This document shows positions 27,626 through 35,592 of a stretch of DNA of 64,000 nucleotides, one piece after another. The notes beneath the pieces were generated by a model. That model had not been told where the DNA came from. It saw only the letters and a program-made list of their open reading frames with translations, and did not search any database. The DNA comes from Flavobacteriaceae bacterium GF1 (GTDB lineage Bacteria > Bacteroidota > Bacteroidia > Flavobacteriales > Flavobacteriaceae). The DNA is taken from contig WNKP01000001.1 of assembly GCA_009797885.1 (NCBI GenBank), forward strand, positions 310,001-374,000. The letters are read 5' to 3'. Each line of letters begins with the position of its first letter. The first letter of the stretch is position 1. A program made the position numbers and the translations under genes.

Positions 27626-28672
27626 TCAAAAATAGTGATTTTTAAACCTTTTGATAAAGTCGGCTATCAAAACAGGTACGGGGAATTCCTCAACTTTTGA
27701 CCATGGAATGCCCCCTTCCATTTTAAAATGGCCCTCAACAATCCAAAACGTCGTTTTTAAATGTTGATGGGACAATTTGTGGACAATGGGCTCCGAATTA
27801 AAGCGGACAACCGAGGCTTTGCCCCCTTCCGGCAAATTCTCCAAAGCCAGGGTCTTCAATTCATTTTCAGAAGTACTGCCATTGGTCTCCAGCAGGGGAA
27901 ATTGATAGAGTCCCTGCCAAATTCCCTTTCCCTTGCGTTGTTCCAGCATCGTATTCCCATTCGCATCCAAAAAAACCAAATAATTAAAATTTCGTTCTTT
28001 GATCGTTGTCTTTTTCAGCTTAACGGGAAGTTCGAAAACCCGATTCTTGGCCAATGCCACACAACCTTCCTTAATAGGGCAATGCAGGCAATACGGTTTT
28101 TTTGGACCACATTGAATGGCACCAAACTCCATAATGCCCTGATTATAATCCCTAATATTATCCAAGGACATGACCTTTTTGGCCAATTCCTTAAAATACT
28201 TCACCCCTTCGGTGGAATTAATGGGTAAATCCACACCAAAATATCTGGAAAGCACGCGATAAACATTACCATCAACAACGGGTTGCGGTTCGTTAAAGCA
28301 GATAGAGGCAATGGCACTGGCCGTATAATCGCCCACGCCCTTCAATTTAAGAAGACCTTCATAGGTTGTGGGAAACTTACCACCGTGTTCCCGTACTATG
28401 GTTTTGGCCGTGGCGTGCATGTTTCTGGCCCTGGAATAGTACCCCAGTCCCTGCCATAATTTCAATACCTGTTCCTCAGTGGCCTTGGCCATATCAAAAA
28501 CGGTTGGAAAATGGGCTACAAACTTTTCATAATAGGGTAGGCCCTGTGCTACACGAGTCTGCTGCAGCATTACTTCGGACAACCAGATTTTATAAGGGTC
28601 CACGGTCTGTCTCCAGGGAAGTTCCCTTTTATTTTGTTGGTACCAATGCAGAATCTTTTTTGAAAAATCCAT
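27626..28672 (-). CDS. mutY: A/G-specific adenine glycosylase MutY
   Basis: A DNA-repair enzyme that removes adenine mispaired with 8-oxoguanine. The 348-residue protein (ATG at 28672; a TTG three codons earlier is also possible) has the motif WLSEVMLQQTRV and the helix-hairpin-helix LKGVGDYTASAI followed by the catalytic Asp region VVDGNVYRVL. The iron-sulfur cysteines are in CGPKKPYCLHCPIKEGC. The C-terminal Nudix-like domain that reads 8-oxoguanine spans about 225-345. It is divergent from the HU gene and heads the mutY-ssb-gldE-gldD unit. Confidence 0.97.
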   Translation of the reverse strand: MDFSKKILHWYQQNKRELPWRQTVDPYKIWLSEVMLQQTRVAQGLPYYEKFVAHFPTVFDMAKATEEQVLKLWQGLGYYSRARNMHATAKTIVREHGGKFPTTYEGLLKLKGVGDYTASAIASICFNEPQPVVDGNVYRVLSRYFGVDLPINSTEGVKYFKELAKKVMSLDNIRDYNQGIMEFGAIQCGPKKPYCLHCPIKEGCVALAKNRVFELPVKLKKTTIKERNFNYLVFLDANGNTMLEQRKGKGIWQGLYQFPLLETNGSTSENELKTLALENLPEGGKASVVRFNSEPIVHKLSHQHLKTTFWIVEGHFKMEGGIPWSKVEEFPVPVLIADFIKRFKNHYF

Positions 28673-28744
28673 AAGGGTCAAATACTATTTCTAAGGGTAG
28701 GGAGTTTATATACTTAAATTTTAGGGCATTATACAAAACATTTA

Positions 28745-28752
28745 TATATTTG
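28745..28752 (+). promoter_or_regulatory. -7 element of HU gene promoter
   Basis: TATATTTG matches TAnnTTTG exactly and lies 33 bases before the HU ATG. No clear -33 TTG is seen. Confidence 0.65.
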
Positions 28753-28785
28753 CAAGCCTAAAAAAAACCAATTTATATATACAAA

Positions 28786-29076
28786 ATGACGAAAGCAGAT
28801 ATTGTATCTAAAATCTCTGAAAAGCTGGGGATTGAAAAAGGAGACGTACAAGCGACGGTTGAATCATTTATGGAGGAAGTGAAGAACTCCTTGGAGAATG
28901 GAGATAACGTTTATTTAAGAGGTTTTGGAAGTTTCATTATCAAAACGCGAGCGGAAAAAACTGGAAGAAACATATCCAAAAATACTACCATTAAGATTCC
29001 GGCACACAACATTCCCGCATTTAAACCGGCCAAGGTTTTTGTGGAAGGGGTTAAAAGCAATGTGCAGGTAAAGTAA
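28786..29076 (+). CDS. HU/IHF family DNA-binding protein
   Basis: A 96-residue histone-like protein. It begins MTKADIVSKISEKLGI and has the beta-arm core VYLRGFGSFIIKTRAEKTGRN, followed by IPAHNIPAFKPAKVF, where the conserved Pro intercalates into DNA. It probably helps to compact and bend the chromosome as a dimer. The region KTGRN with ISKNTTIKIPA places it nearer the IHF/HimA-like branch common in Bacteroidota than canonical HU, but the exact subclass cannot be decided by eye. It is divergent from mutY and followed by a 29-residue basic protein gene. Confidence 0.96.
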   Translation: MTKADIVSKISEKLGIEKGDVQATVESFMEEVKNSLENGDNVYLRGFGSFIIKTRAEKTGRNISKNTTIKIPAHNIPAFKPAKVFVEGVKSNVQVK

Positions 29077-29101
29077 TCGAGTAACATTAAAGCATCACTA
29101 T

Positions 29102-29191
29102 ATGCCTAGCGGTAAGAAAAGAAAAAGACATAAGGTGGCCACCCACAAGCGTAAAAAACGCAGAAGAGCCAACCGACACAAGAAAAAGTAG
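29102..29191 (+). CDS. 29-residue basic protein (AURKAIP1/COX24-like, probable ribosomal bS22-type)
   Basis: A tiny ATG-TAG frame encodes MPSGKKRKRHKVATHKRKKR followed by RRANRHKKK. The composition is almost wholly Lys, Arg and His. The sequence matches the short conserved Bacteroidota protein annotated as an AURKAIP1/COX24 domain protein. Its mitochondrial relative mS38 and mycobacterial bS22 are small-subunit ribosomal proteins, so a ribosomal role is likely but inferred. It starts 25 bases after HU, and its stop codon lies inside a strong terminator hairpin. Confidence 0.85.
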   Translation: MPSGKKRKRHKVATHKRKKRRRANRHKKK

Positions 29192-29214
29192 TCGCCACCG
29201 ACTACTTTTTTGTT
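29183..29214 (+). terminator. Terminator overlapping the end of the 29-residue gene
   Basis: A 12-base perfect stem AAAAAGTAGTCG / CGACTACTTTTT with a CCAC loop is followed by T residues. The left arm includes the TAG stop codon of the small basic protein. Confidence 0.9.
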
Positions 29215-29292
29215 TAACGTTCTTTGACATAACTGGACAACTATTTCCATTAAAATCGATTAATAATTGGAAATACATCATTGTATAATCTA

Positions 29293-29316
29293 GGTTGCAC
29301 TTAAGAAAGGGCAACC
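29293..29316 (+). promoter_or_regulatory. Hairpin in the RNase E/G leader
   Basis: GGTTGC (29293-29298) and GCAACC (29311-29316) can pair around a 12-base loop, 17 bases before the GTG start. RNase E of enterobacteria is self-regulated through leader hairpins; a similar role here is speculation. Confidence 0.35.
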
Positions 29317-29333
29317 ACAAAATTGACATAAAG

Positions 29334-30881
29334 GTGAATAGAGAATTAATAGTACGCTCTAGTTCGGATGCTGTCGATTTTGCCTTGTTAAAAGATGGAA
29401 AATTAATAGAGCTTCATAAGGAAGAGGATAACAATAGTTTCTCGGTAGGTGACATTTTTTTGGCTAAAATAAGAAAGCCTGTCACCGGGTTAAATGCGGC
29501 CTTTGTAAATGTTGGTTATGAAAAGGATGCTTTTCTGCATTATCATGACCTTGGACCGCAACTTTCTACCCTTCTTAAATTTGTTAAACTGGCCCGGACC
29601 GGAAAGCTAAAGGATTTCTCCCTCAAAAATTTTCCATTTGAAAAAGATATTGATAAGAATGGCGGTATCAACGAAGTTGTTAAGGCCAATCAATCCATTT
29701 TAGTGCAAATTGTAAAAGAACCCATTTCCACCAAGGGTCCGCGAATAAGTTCGGAACTTTCCATAGCAGGACGTTACTTGGTCATGGTTCCTTTCTCCGA
29801 TCGCGTCTCCGTTTCCCAAAAAATAGAGAGCCGACAGGAAAAGGACAGGTTAAAAAGACTGGTTACCAGCATTAAACCTAAAGGGTTCGGAGTTATTATT
29901 CGCACTGTTGCAGAAGGCAAAAAAGTGGCAGAACTGGATAGGGATCTGCAAAATCTGCACCATAAATGGATTGCCATGTGCAAGACCCTAAGAAGAGCGG
30001 GACATCCTTCAAAAGTCTTGGTAGAGATGAATAGGGCCTCATCCATTTTACGAGACGTTTTTAATGATTCTTTTACCGGTATTCATGTAGATGACGAATC
30101 CCTTTACGAAAATATAAAGGACTATTTGCATGAAATTGCACCGGAAAAGGAATCCATCGTAAAGCAGTATAAAGGGACTTCCCCAATTTTTGAGAAGTTC
30201 GGCATTGAGCGTCAAATAAAAACTTCTTTTGGAAAAACGGCATCCATGAGCAGGGGTGCTTATTTGGTCATTGAACATACCGAAGCCCTACACGTAATTG
30301 ACGTGAACAGTGGAAACCGTTCCAACAAGGCAAAAAATCAGGAAGATACAGCATTGGAGGTAAACCTATTGGCAGCTACCGAGATAGCCCGCCAATTGCG
30401 ATTACGCGATATGGGAGGTATCATTGTTGTTGACTTTATTGATATGACAAGAGGTGAACATCGAAGAAAACTCTTCGACCACCTTAGGGAAGAAATGAAG
30501 GATGATCGTGCCAAGCACAAAATTCTTCCTCCCAGTAAATTTGGATTGGTCCAAATTACAAGACAACGGGTACGTCCTGAAATGAATATCAAAACCAGTG
30601 AGGAAAACCCCAATGGCAACGGGAAAGAAGTGGAAGCCCCCATAGTTTTGATAGACAAAATCAATGTAGAGCTGGAAAAAATCCTAAAAGGAAAGCATAC
30701 CAACAATGGCATTGTATTGAATTTACATCCATTTATTGCAGCCTACCTTACCAAAGGATTCCCATCCATACGAACAAAATGGTTTTTAGAGCATAAAAAA
30801 TGGGTGAAAATACAGCCCAGGGACGCCTATACCTATTTGGAATATCGATTCAAAGATAAAGATGGTAAGGTTTTAAAATAA
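29334..30881 (+). CDS. rng: Ribonuclease E/G family endoribonuclease
   Basis: A cytosolic endoribonuclease for RNA processing and turnover, 515 residues from the GTG at 29334. The N terminus after the GTG (NRELIVRSSSDAVDFALLKDGK) is the usual flavobacterial start, so in-frame TTG codons further upstream are rejected. An S1-like domain lies at about 35-125 (IFLAKIRKPVTGLNAAFVNVG), and the DNase I-like catalytic part carries the metal Asp residues in HVIDVNSG and GIIVVDFIDM. It lacks the long RNase E C-terminal scaffold, so it is RNase G-like. A terminator follows immediately. Confidence 0.96.
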   Translation: MNRELIVRSSSDAVDFALLKDGKLIELHKEEDNNSFSVGDIFLAKIRKPVTGLNAAFVNVGYEKDAFLHYHDLGPQLSTLLKFVKLARTGKLKDFSLKNFPFEKDIDKNGGINEVVKANQSILVQIVKEPISTKGPRISSELSIAGRYLVMVPFSDRVSVSQKIESRQEKDRLKRLVTSIKPKGFGVIIRTVAEGKKVAELDRDLQNLHHKWIAMCKTLRRAGHPSKVLVEMNRASSILRDVFNDSFTGIHVDDESLYENIKDYLHEIAPEKESIVKQYKGTSPIFEKFGIERQIKTSFGKTASMSRGAYLVIEHTEALHVIDVNSGNRSNKAKNQEDTALEVNLLAATEIARQLRLRDMGGIIVVDFIDMTRGEHRRKLFDHLREEMKDDRAKHKILPPSKFGLVQITRQRVRPEMNIKTSEENPNGNGKEVEAPIVLIDKINVELEKILKGKHTNNGIVLNLHPFIAAYLTKGFPSIRTKWFLEHKKWVKIQPRDAYTYLEYRFKDKDGKVLK

Positions 30882-30882
30882 G

Positions 30883-30920
30883 AAAAAAGCGACTTCGGAA
30901 ACGGGGTCGCTTTTTTGTTT
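30883..30920 (+). terminator. Terminator of the RNase E/G gene
   Basis: AAAAAAGCGAC and GTCGCTTTTTT form an 11-base stem around a 12-base loop and are followed by T residues, two bases after the stop codon. Confidence 0.9.
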
Positions 30921-30922
30921 TT

Positions 30923-30930
30923 TACATTTG
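30923..30930 (+). promoter_or_regulatory. -7 element immediately before recX
   Basis: TACATTTG matches TAnnTTTG. Only four bases separate it from the recX ATG, so transcription would start at or next to the initiator codon. Confidence 0.5.
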
Positions 30931-30934
30931 GGAC

Positions 30935-31405
30935 ATGCACCATTCCAAAGGTTATACTGTGGCAGAAGCCACCAAAAAAATAGAAAGCTACTGTGCTTAC
31001 CAAGACCGTTGCCATAAGGAAGTGGTCGAAAAATTAAAGGGTTTTGGAATGATTCCAGAAGCCATTGACCACATTGTGGCCCACCTCATCAAAGAAAATT
31101 ACCTTAATGAGGAGCGTTTTGCCAAAAACTTTGCCCGGGGCAAGTTCAGAGTTAAAAAATGGGGCAGAAACCGTATTGTAAATGAATTAAAAATGAAGGC
31201 TATTTCCCGTTTTAACATTCAATCTGCCTTAAGGGAAATCCCGGAAAATGACTACTTGGAAACGTTGGACGACCTTGCCCATAAACGCCTATCCGAGATT
31301 AACGAGACCAACCCTCAAAAAAGGAAAAAGAAGCTTGCGGATTATTTATTGTACAGGGGTTGGGAAACCGCTCTGGTCTACGAAAAAATCAAGGAATTAA
31401 TTTAG
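30935..31405 (+). CDS. recX: RecX-family recombination regulator
   Basis: A 156-residue all-helical protein of the RecX family, which modulates RecA filaments. Three tandem three-helix repeats are visible: YTVAEATKKIESYCAYQDRCHKEV (residues about 6-30), then IVAHLIKENYLNEERFAKNFARGK and KWGRNRIVNELKMKAIS. A C-terminal KKKLADYLLYRGWETALVYEKI completes it. recA is not adjacent. The stop codon overlaps that of the convergent cupin gene by four bases. Its promoter sits directly against the ATG. Confidence 0.93.
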   Translation: MHHSKGYTVAEATKKIESYCAYQDRCHKEVVEKLKGFGMIPEAIDHIVAHLIKENYLNEERFAKNFARGKFRVKKWGRNRIVNELKMKAISRFNIQSALREIPENDYLETLDDLAHKRLSEINETNPQKRKKKLADYLLYRGWETALVYEKIKELI

Positions 31406-32271
31406 GCGGTACGCATTAAATTATTTGTTCTTTTTACGGCTTCTTCATTTTTCCAGTCAATCCATTCCTGCCCTTTTCGCCTTCGCATAAAATTATCGTA
31501 ATAACGCATAAAGAAGATATTGTACACAGCCCTTAAAAAGTTCTTGGGCTTTCTGGCAACGGCCCTCAAACTCATGGAAAATCCTGGCGTAATATATTTC
31601 ATATGATGCCAATAGCCTTCGGGAATATACAAAACATTGCCGTGTTGCAAATGTGCTATATGGCCTTTGGCATTCTTTAATGCGGGCCATTGTTCAAAGT
31701 CTGGAGCGTCAAAATCGATGTCCTCCCGTGTAATTAGGGAATGGGGTATTTTATAGAGATGCTTACTTTCTGACTGAGAAAACAAAATACATTGCTTTTT
31801 GCCCGCAAAATGAAAGTGAAAAATATTGGCCAGATCAATATCATAATGCATAAATGTATGTGAGTTTCTACCACCAAAGAATAACATGGGCAGCCCTTTC
31901 ATTAGTCTGATCCCAAAATTCGGGTATGTAAAATCCTTTTGGAGTATAGGGACTTCCTTAAGCACATTCCAAAGGAAAATGCGATATTTTGTGGGTTCAC
32001 TTTTTAGTAGATCAATATATTCCGCCATTTTCATTTTGGCGTGCGGCTCATTGAATCCTTCATCATGCTTTACGGGGCGATCGTCATAAAGGGGTACTTC
32101 CTTATCTCCGGCAACCTTTTTCATATATTCAAGATCCCACTTTTCAAAAGCGGGCCAATCTTCAATACAATTTTCAATCACTACCGGTTTTTGCGGCCTA
32201 AAGTAATCTCTTAAAAATACTTCTTTGGTCAGGGTCTTTACCCTGGGAATTTCTGTTAGGTTAAGTTCCAA
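31402..32271 (-). CDS. Cupin-like JmjC family protein (cupin_8)
   Basis: A 289-residue protein of the cupin_8/JmjC-like group, related to Fe(II)- and 2-oxoglutarate-dependent hydroxylases. Visible features are KPVVIENCIEDWPAFEKWD near the N terminus and the metal site HYDID followed by FHFHFAGKK. A late histidine sits in LYIPEGYWHHMKY, and the sequence ends in a basic tail. Substrate is unknown; relatives hydroxylate proteins or RNA-modification intermediates. The start codon is TTG, as the next Met is far inside the domain. It lies 56 bases after bioB on the same strand. Confidence 0.88.
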   Translation of the reverse strand: MELNLTEIPRVKTLTKEVFLRDYFRPQKPVVIENCIEDWPAFEKWDLEYMKKVAGDKEVPLYDDRPVKHDEGFNEPHAKMKMAEYIDLLKSEPTKYRIFLWNVLKEVPILQKDFTYPNFGIRLMKGLPMLFFGGRNSHTFMHYDIDLANIFHFHFAGKKQCILFSQSESKHLYKIPHSLITREDIDFDAPDFEQWPALKNAKGHIAHLQHGNVLYIPEGYWHHMKYITPGFSMSLRAVARKPKNFLRAVYNIFFMRYYDNFMRRRKGQEWIDWKNEEAVKRTNNLMRTA

Positions 32272-32327
32272 AACTAAAAAGTTGAAACAACTAATTTAGT
32301 AAAAAGCTCCCTTATGTTGGAAAGCCC

Positions 32328-33428
32328 TTACTTTTCAACAGCTATTTTCCCTTTTGCTTTGGCGGCCTCATTGCGTTCTATAGTATGCCCGGGACGTGAC
32401 CATTTGGGTTTCTCCCCCAGAGATTCATAGTTGGACGCATGGGCTTCCACCGTCTTGGGCTGTGGATGTTTCTCAAAGGCTTTTTGTGGATTCAATCCCA
32501 GTTTTCTGAACAGTTCCATATCCTCATTAACATCAGGATTTGGGGTTGTCAATAATTTATCCCCCGCAAAAATGGAGTTTGCCCCTGCAAAAAAGCACAT
32601 GGCTTGTCCTTCCCGGCTCATTTCCGTCCTACCAGCGGATAAACGAACCTGGGTCTTGGGCATTACGATTCTGGTCGTAGCTACCATTCTGATCATTTCC
32701 CAAATCTCCACCGGTTTCTCATCTTCCATGGGGGTTCCTTCCACGGCTACCAATGCATTGATGGGAACGGACTCGGGCTGCGGATTTAAACTTGAGAGGG
32801 ATACCAGCATTCCTGCGCGATCTTCCAGTTTCTCACCCATTCCTATAATCCCTCCACTACAAACGGTAACATTGGTCTTACGGACATTTTCTATGGTCTG
32901 TAGCCTATCCTCATAGCCGCGGGTGGAAATGACTTCCTTGTAGTATTCTTCCGAAGTGTCCAAATTATGGTTATAGGCATATAATCCTGCTTCTGCCAAA
33001 CGTTTGGCCTGGTTTTCGGTAACCATCCCCAAAGTACAGCAGACTTCCATATCCAACTTGTTGATGGCACGGACCATTTCCAGCACCTGATCAAATTCAG
33101 GTCCGTCCTTTACATTACGCCATGCAGCACCCATACATACCCTTGAGCTCCCGGACGATTTTGCCCGAAGCGCCTGTGCCTTTACATGTTGAACGGACAT
33201 TAAATCATTTCCCTCAATATCCGTATGGTATCTGGCCGCCTGTGGACAGTAACCACAGTCTTCCGAACAACCTCCGGTCTTAATGGAGAGGAGTGTGGAC
33301 ACCTGTACGGTGTTTGGGTCGTGATGTTCCCGGTGCACCGTTGCCGCTTCATACAGCAACTCCATGAACGGTTTATTATAAATCTTAAGGATTTCTTCTT
33401 TGGTCCAGTTGTATCTTGTCTCTGTCAT
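32328..33428 (-). CDS. bioB: Biotin synthase
   Basis: The radical-SAM enzyme that inserts sulfur into dethiobiotin in the last step of biotin synthesis. The 366-residue protein has the cluster cysteines in CSEDCGYC (Cys 54, 58 and 61). It also has the conserved CMGAAWR, CCTLGM and YNHNLDTS motifs and the arginine-containing RLSAGRTEMS. A C-terminal extension of about 30 residues beyond the core is rich in Lys and Ala. It is separated from the other biotin genes by the NfeD/flotillin pair and has its own -7 element 5 bases before the ATG. Confidence 0.98.
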   Translation of the reverse strand: MTETRYNWTKEEILKIYNKPFMELLYEAATVHREHHDPNTVQVSTLLSIKTGGCSEDCGYCPQAARYHTDIEGNDLMSVQHVKAQALRAKSSGSSRVCMGAAWRNVKDGPEFDQVLEMVRAINKLDMEVCCTLGMVTENQAKRLAEAGLYAYNHNLDTSEEYYKEVISTRGYEDRLQTIENVRKTNVTVCSGGIIGMGEKLEDRAGMLVSLSSLNPQPESVPINALVAVEGTPMEDEKPVEIWEMIRMVATTRIVMPKTQVRLSAGRTEMSREGQAMCFFAGANSIFAGDKLLTTPNPDVNEDMELFRKLGLNPQKAFEKHPQPKTVEAHASNYESLGEKPKWSRPGHTIERNEAAKAKGKIAVEK

Positions 33429-33433
33429 AATAG

Positions 33434-33441
33434 CAAAAGTA
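33434..33441 (-). promoter_or_regulatory. -7 element immediately before bioB
   Basis: Read on the minus strand, TACTTTTG matches TAnnTTTG and ends five bases before the bioB ATG. The transcript would have almost no leader. Confidence 0.5.
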
Positions 33442-33501
33442 AGATTATCAAAAATAGGGTATCCTGACGAATCTCATGTTTTAAGAATGGGAAAGGTTTA
33501 A

Positions 33502-34941
33502 TTATTCCTCTTTTTGATCACGAGGCTTTGTTTTGGGTACATCTGTTTGTGTTTCCTCCGCAGTGGAAGGGATATCTTTCCCCTTTAAGTACTCTGGCAG
33601 CTGCATCCCTGCCATATTGAACATTTCCTGCAATGGAGGAACGGATTTATACATCCCTGAAATGAAATTGGCAGTAGAATTCTTTCCATCCTCGGTTTTT
33701 GCTCCGGAATCCCAAACGGTAACTTTATCAATTTTGATATTCTTGATCGCCTCCGCCTGTTTTTCGACCAATTCGGGAAGTTTGTCGGCAATCAACAACA
33801 ATGCGGCATCCTTTGGATCGTCCCCGGCGGCTTTTACTATTTTATCCAAACCTTCGGCTTGTTTGGTCAGTACCTCAAAAATACCTTTTGCCTCAGCCTC
33901 TGCTTTGAAAAGAATTGCATCCGCCTCACCCTTCGCCTTTCTACGGATCATTTCAGCCTCTGCCTCAGCTTCAATTTCTACTTTTTGCTTATCAATTTCC
34001 GCAGGAACCACCACATCGGCCATTTGTGAGCTTCGCTCGCGTTCCGCCCTGGCGTTCTCAGCTTCACGTTCTGCTGAATACGATTCTTCCAGGGCCTTTG
34101 CGGCCTGTACTTTTTCCGAAGCAGTAGCTGTTCGTTCTGCCTCTGCTTCGCGCTGACGTCGTAATGATTCCGAGTTGGCAATATCAATCTTGGCCAAGTT
34201 TTCACCTTCAACAGCTTTTGCATTTGCCGCTGCTACCTGGGAACGTTCGTCTTGTAATGCATTGGCTTCGCCAATGGCACCGTCCCTATTTTTCTCTGCC
34301 ACCGATTTCCGCGCTGCATTAATGGCATGCGCCGCAGCCTCTTTACCCAATGCCTCAATATACCCTGACTCATCTACAATATCCGTTATGTTAACATTGA
34401 TAAGCTTTAACCCAACTTTTTTTAATTCGGACTCAACACTGGACGAAATATTGGATAAAAACTTGTCCCTGTCGGAATTGATTTCTTCTATGTCCATGGA
34501 AGCCACTACCAAACGTAATTGACCAAAAATGATTTCTTTGGCCAATTCCTGTACTTCTGGAAGGCCCAGACCCAATAAACGTTCTGCAGCATTTTGCATA
34601 ACCCCGGGTTCTGTGGAGATACCTATCGTAAATCTTGAAGGTACGTTCACTCGGATATTCTGACGGCTCAAGGCATTGGTCAAATCAACTTCAATGGAAA
34701 TTGGGGTAAGATCCAAAAATTCATAATTCTGGATCACAGGCCAAACAAAAGCTGCACCACCATGAATACATTTAGCGGAGTTTCCGGAACCCACTTTTCC
34801 ATACACAACAAGTATTCTATCCGAAGGACAACGTTTATACCTTCTGATGAAGGAGATAATAATGATAAAAAAGAATAATATGGCGAAGCCTATGGCCAAC
34901 AAAGTGGCTCCTCCACCCAATTGCAATGGAAGTATAATCAT
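33502..34941 (-). CDS. Flotillin-like SPFH-domain membrane protein
   Basis: A 479-residue protein with one N-terminal transmembrane helix (about 12-34). An SPFH/band-7 domain follows to about 200. A long Ala/Glu-rich coiled coil (about 205-380) carries repeated EAEAE and KAEAEAKG patterns, as in bacterial flotillins of the FloT/YuaG type. Flotillins scaffold membrane microdomains. A C-terminal helical segment ends in a charged tail. It starts 5 bases after an NfeD-family gene, the standard partner in many bacteria. Confidence 0.93.
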   Translation of the reverse strand: MIILPLQLGGGATLLAIGFAILFFFIIIISFIRRYKRCPSDRILVVYGKVGSGNSAKCIHGGAAFVWPVIQNYEFLDLTPISIEVDLTNALSRQNIRVNVPSRFTIGISTEPGVMQNAAERLLGLGLPEVQELAKEIIFGQLRLVVASMDIEEINSDRDKFLSNISSSVESELKKVGLKLINVNITDIVDESGYIEALGKEAAAHAINAARKSVAEKNRDGAIGEANALQDERSQVAAANAKAVEGENLAKIDIANSESLRRQREAEAERTATASEKVQAAKALEESYSAEREAENARAERERSSQMADVVVPAEIDKQKVEIEAEAEAEMIRRKAKGEADAILFKAEAEAKGIFEVLTKQAEGLDKIVKAAGDDPKDAALLLIADKLPELVEKQAEAIKNIKIDKVTVWDSGAKTEDGKNSTANFISGMYKSVPPLQEMFNMAGMQLPEYLKGKDIPSTAEETQTDVPKTKPRDQKEE

Positions 34942-34946
34942 GGTTA

Positions 34947-35522
34947 TTACTTATTCAAAAGGTTAACAATTAATATTCCGGTATCGGTCACCTCATGTAC
35001 TTTAACAACATTTCCTTGAACCAAATCCTTGTCCTCATCCGTCAAGGCCTGCAATTCGCGTAAAGTCCCTTGTACATTTACGCTAACTTTGCCAATTCTA
35101 CTTCGGTTGGCACCTACGGTTAGGTATACCTCTCCAATTTGGTCTTTTGCATTTTTTAAGTTTAACGTGCCGCTGCTTTGAAGTTTTGCCAAATAATAGA
35201 ACAAGGACGCCATGGCAAACATCATCAACAGACCACTGGTTACGGAAATAACTATGGTCAAACCTGTGGATAACCCGTTATCGATGCAGGCCAATCCTGA
35301 CCAGCCAAAAATAGTCAAAAAGCCCATGAGGTTCTTAAAGGAGAGAAATTGGAACCCGATCCCAGTATCCCCAGCAATGTCCGCATCCACATCCCCCAAG
35401 TCTTCAACATCACCTCCCATGAGGGTCATTACGATTAGAACCAATAAAATAACAGATCCAAGAATAGCTACTATCCAATATATTTTTTCAAAAAATGTCA
35501 ACGCAGCAAACCAGTTTTCCAT
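34947..35522 (-). CDS. NfeD-family membrane protein (flotillin partner)
   Basis: A 191-residue protein with transmembrane segments at about 14-35, 52-75 and 88-112. A soluble C-terminal OB-fold of the NfeD type (about 120-190) follows, with GEVYLTVGANRSRIGKVSV and GNVVKVHEV. It is of the short NfeD1b-like class that lacks the ClpP-like protease domain and is encoded next to flotillins (YuaF-type). It lies 5 bases upstream of the flotillin gene, so the two are co-translated. Confidence 0.88.
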   Translation of the reverse strand: MENWFAALTFFEKIYWIVAILGSVILLVLIVMTLMGGDVEDLGDVDADIAGDTGIGFQFLSFKNLMGFLTIFGWSGLACIDNGLSTGLTIVISVTSGLLMMFAMASLFYYLAKLQSSGTLNLKNAKDQIGEVYLTVGANRSRIGKVSVNVQGTLRELQALTDEDKDLVQGNVVKVHEVTDTGILIVNLLNK

Positions 35523-35592
35523 GGCAATACGGTTTTAAGGTTTTTTGTAGTAGAGGCTCTTAAGATAAGACTTTGTTTAACATCATTCAACA

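Noticed and set aside
32269-32276. TAGTTTTG octamer on the minus strand at the start of the cupin gene
   Set aside because: It matches TAnnTTTG but overlaps the initiator TTG, so transcription would start inside the gene. Co-transcription with bioB is simpler.
33533-34156. 207-codon Ser/Ala-rich frame antisense to the flotillin gene
   Set aside because: It mirrors the Ala/Glu-rich coiled coil of the flotillin; the composition is an artefact of the opposite strand.
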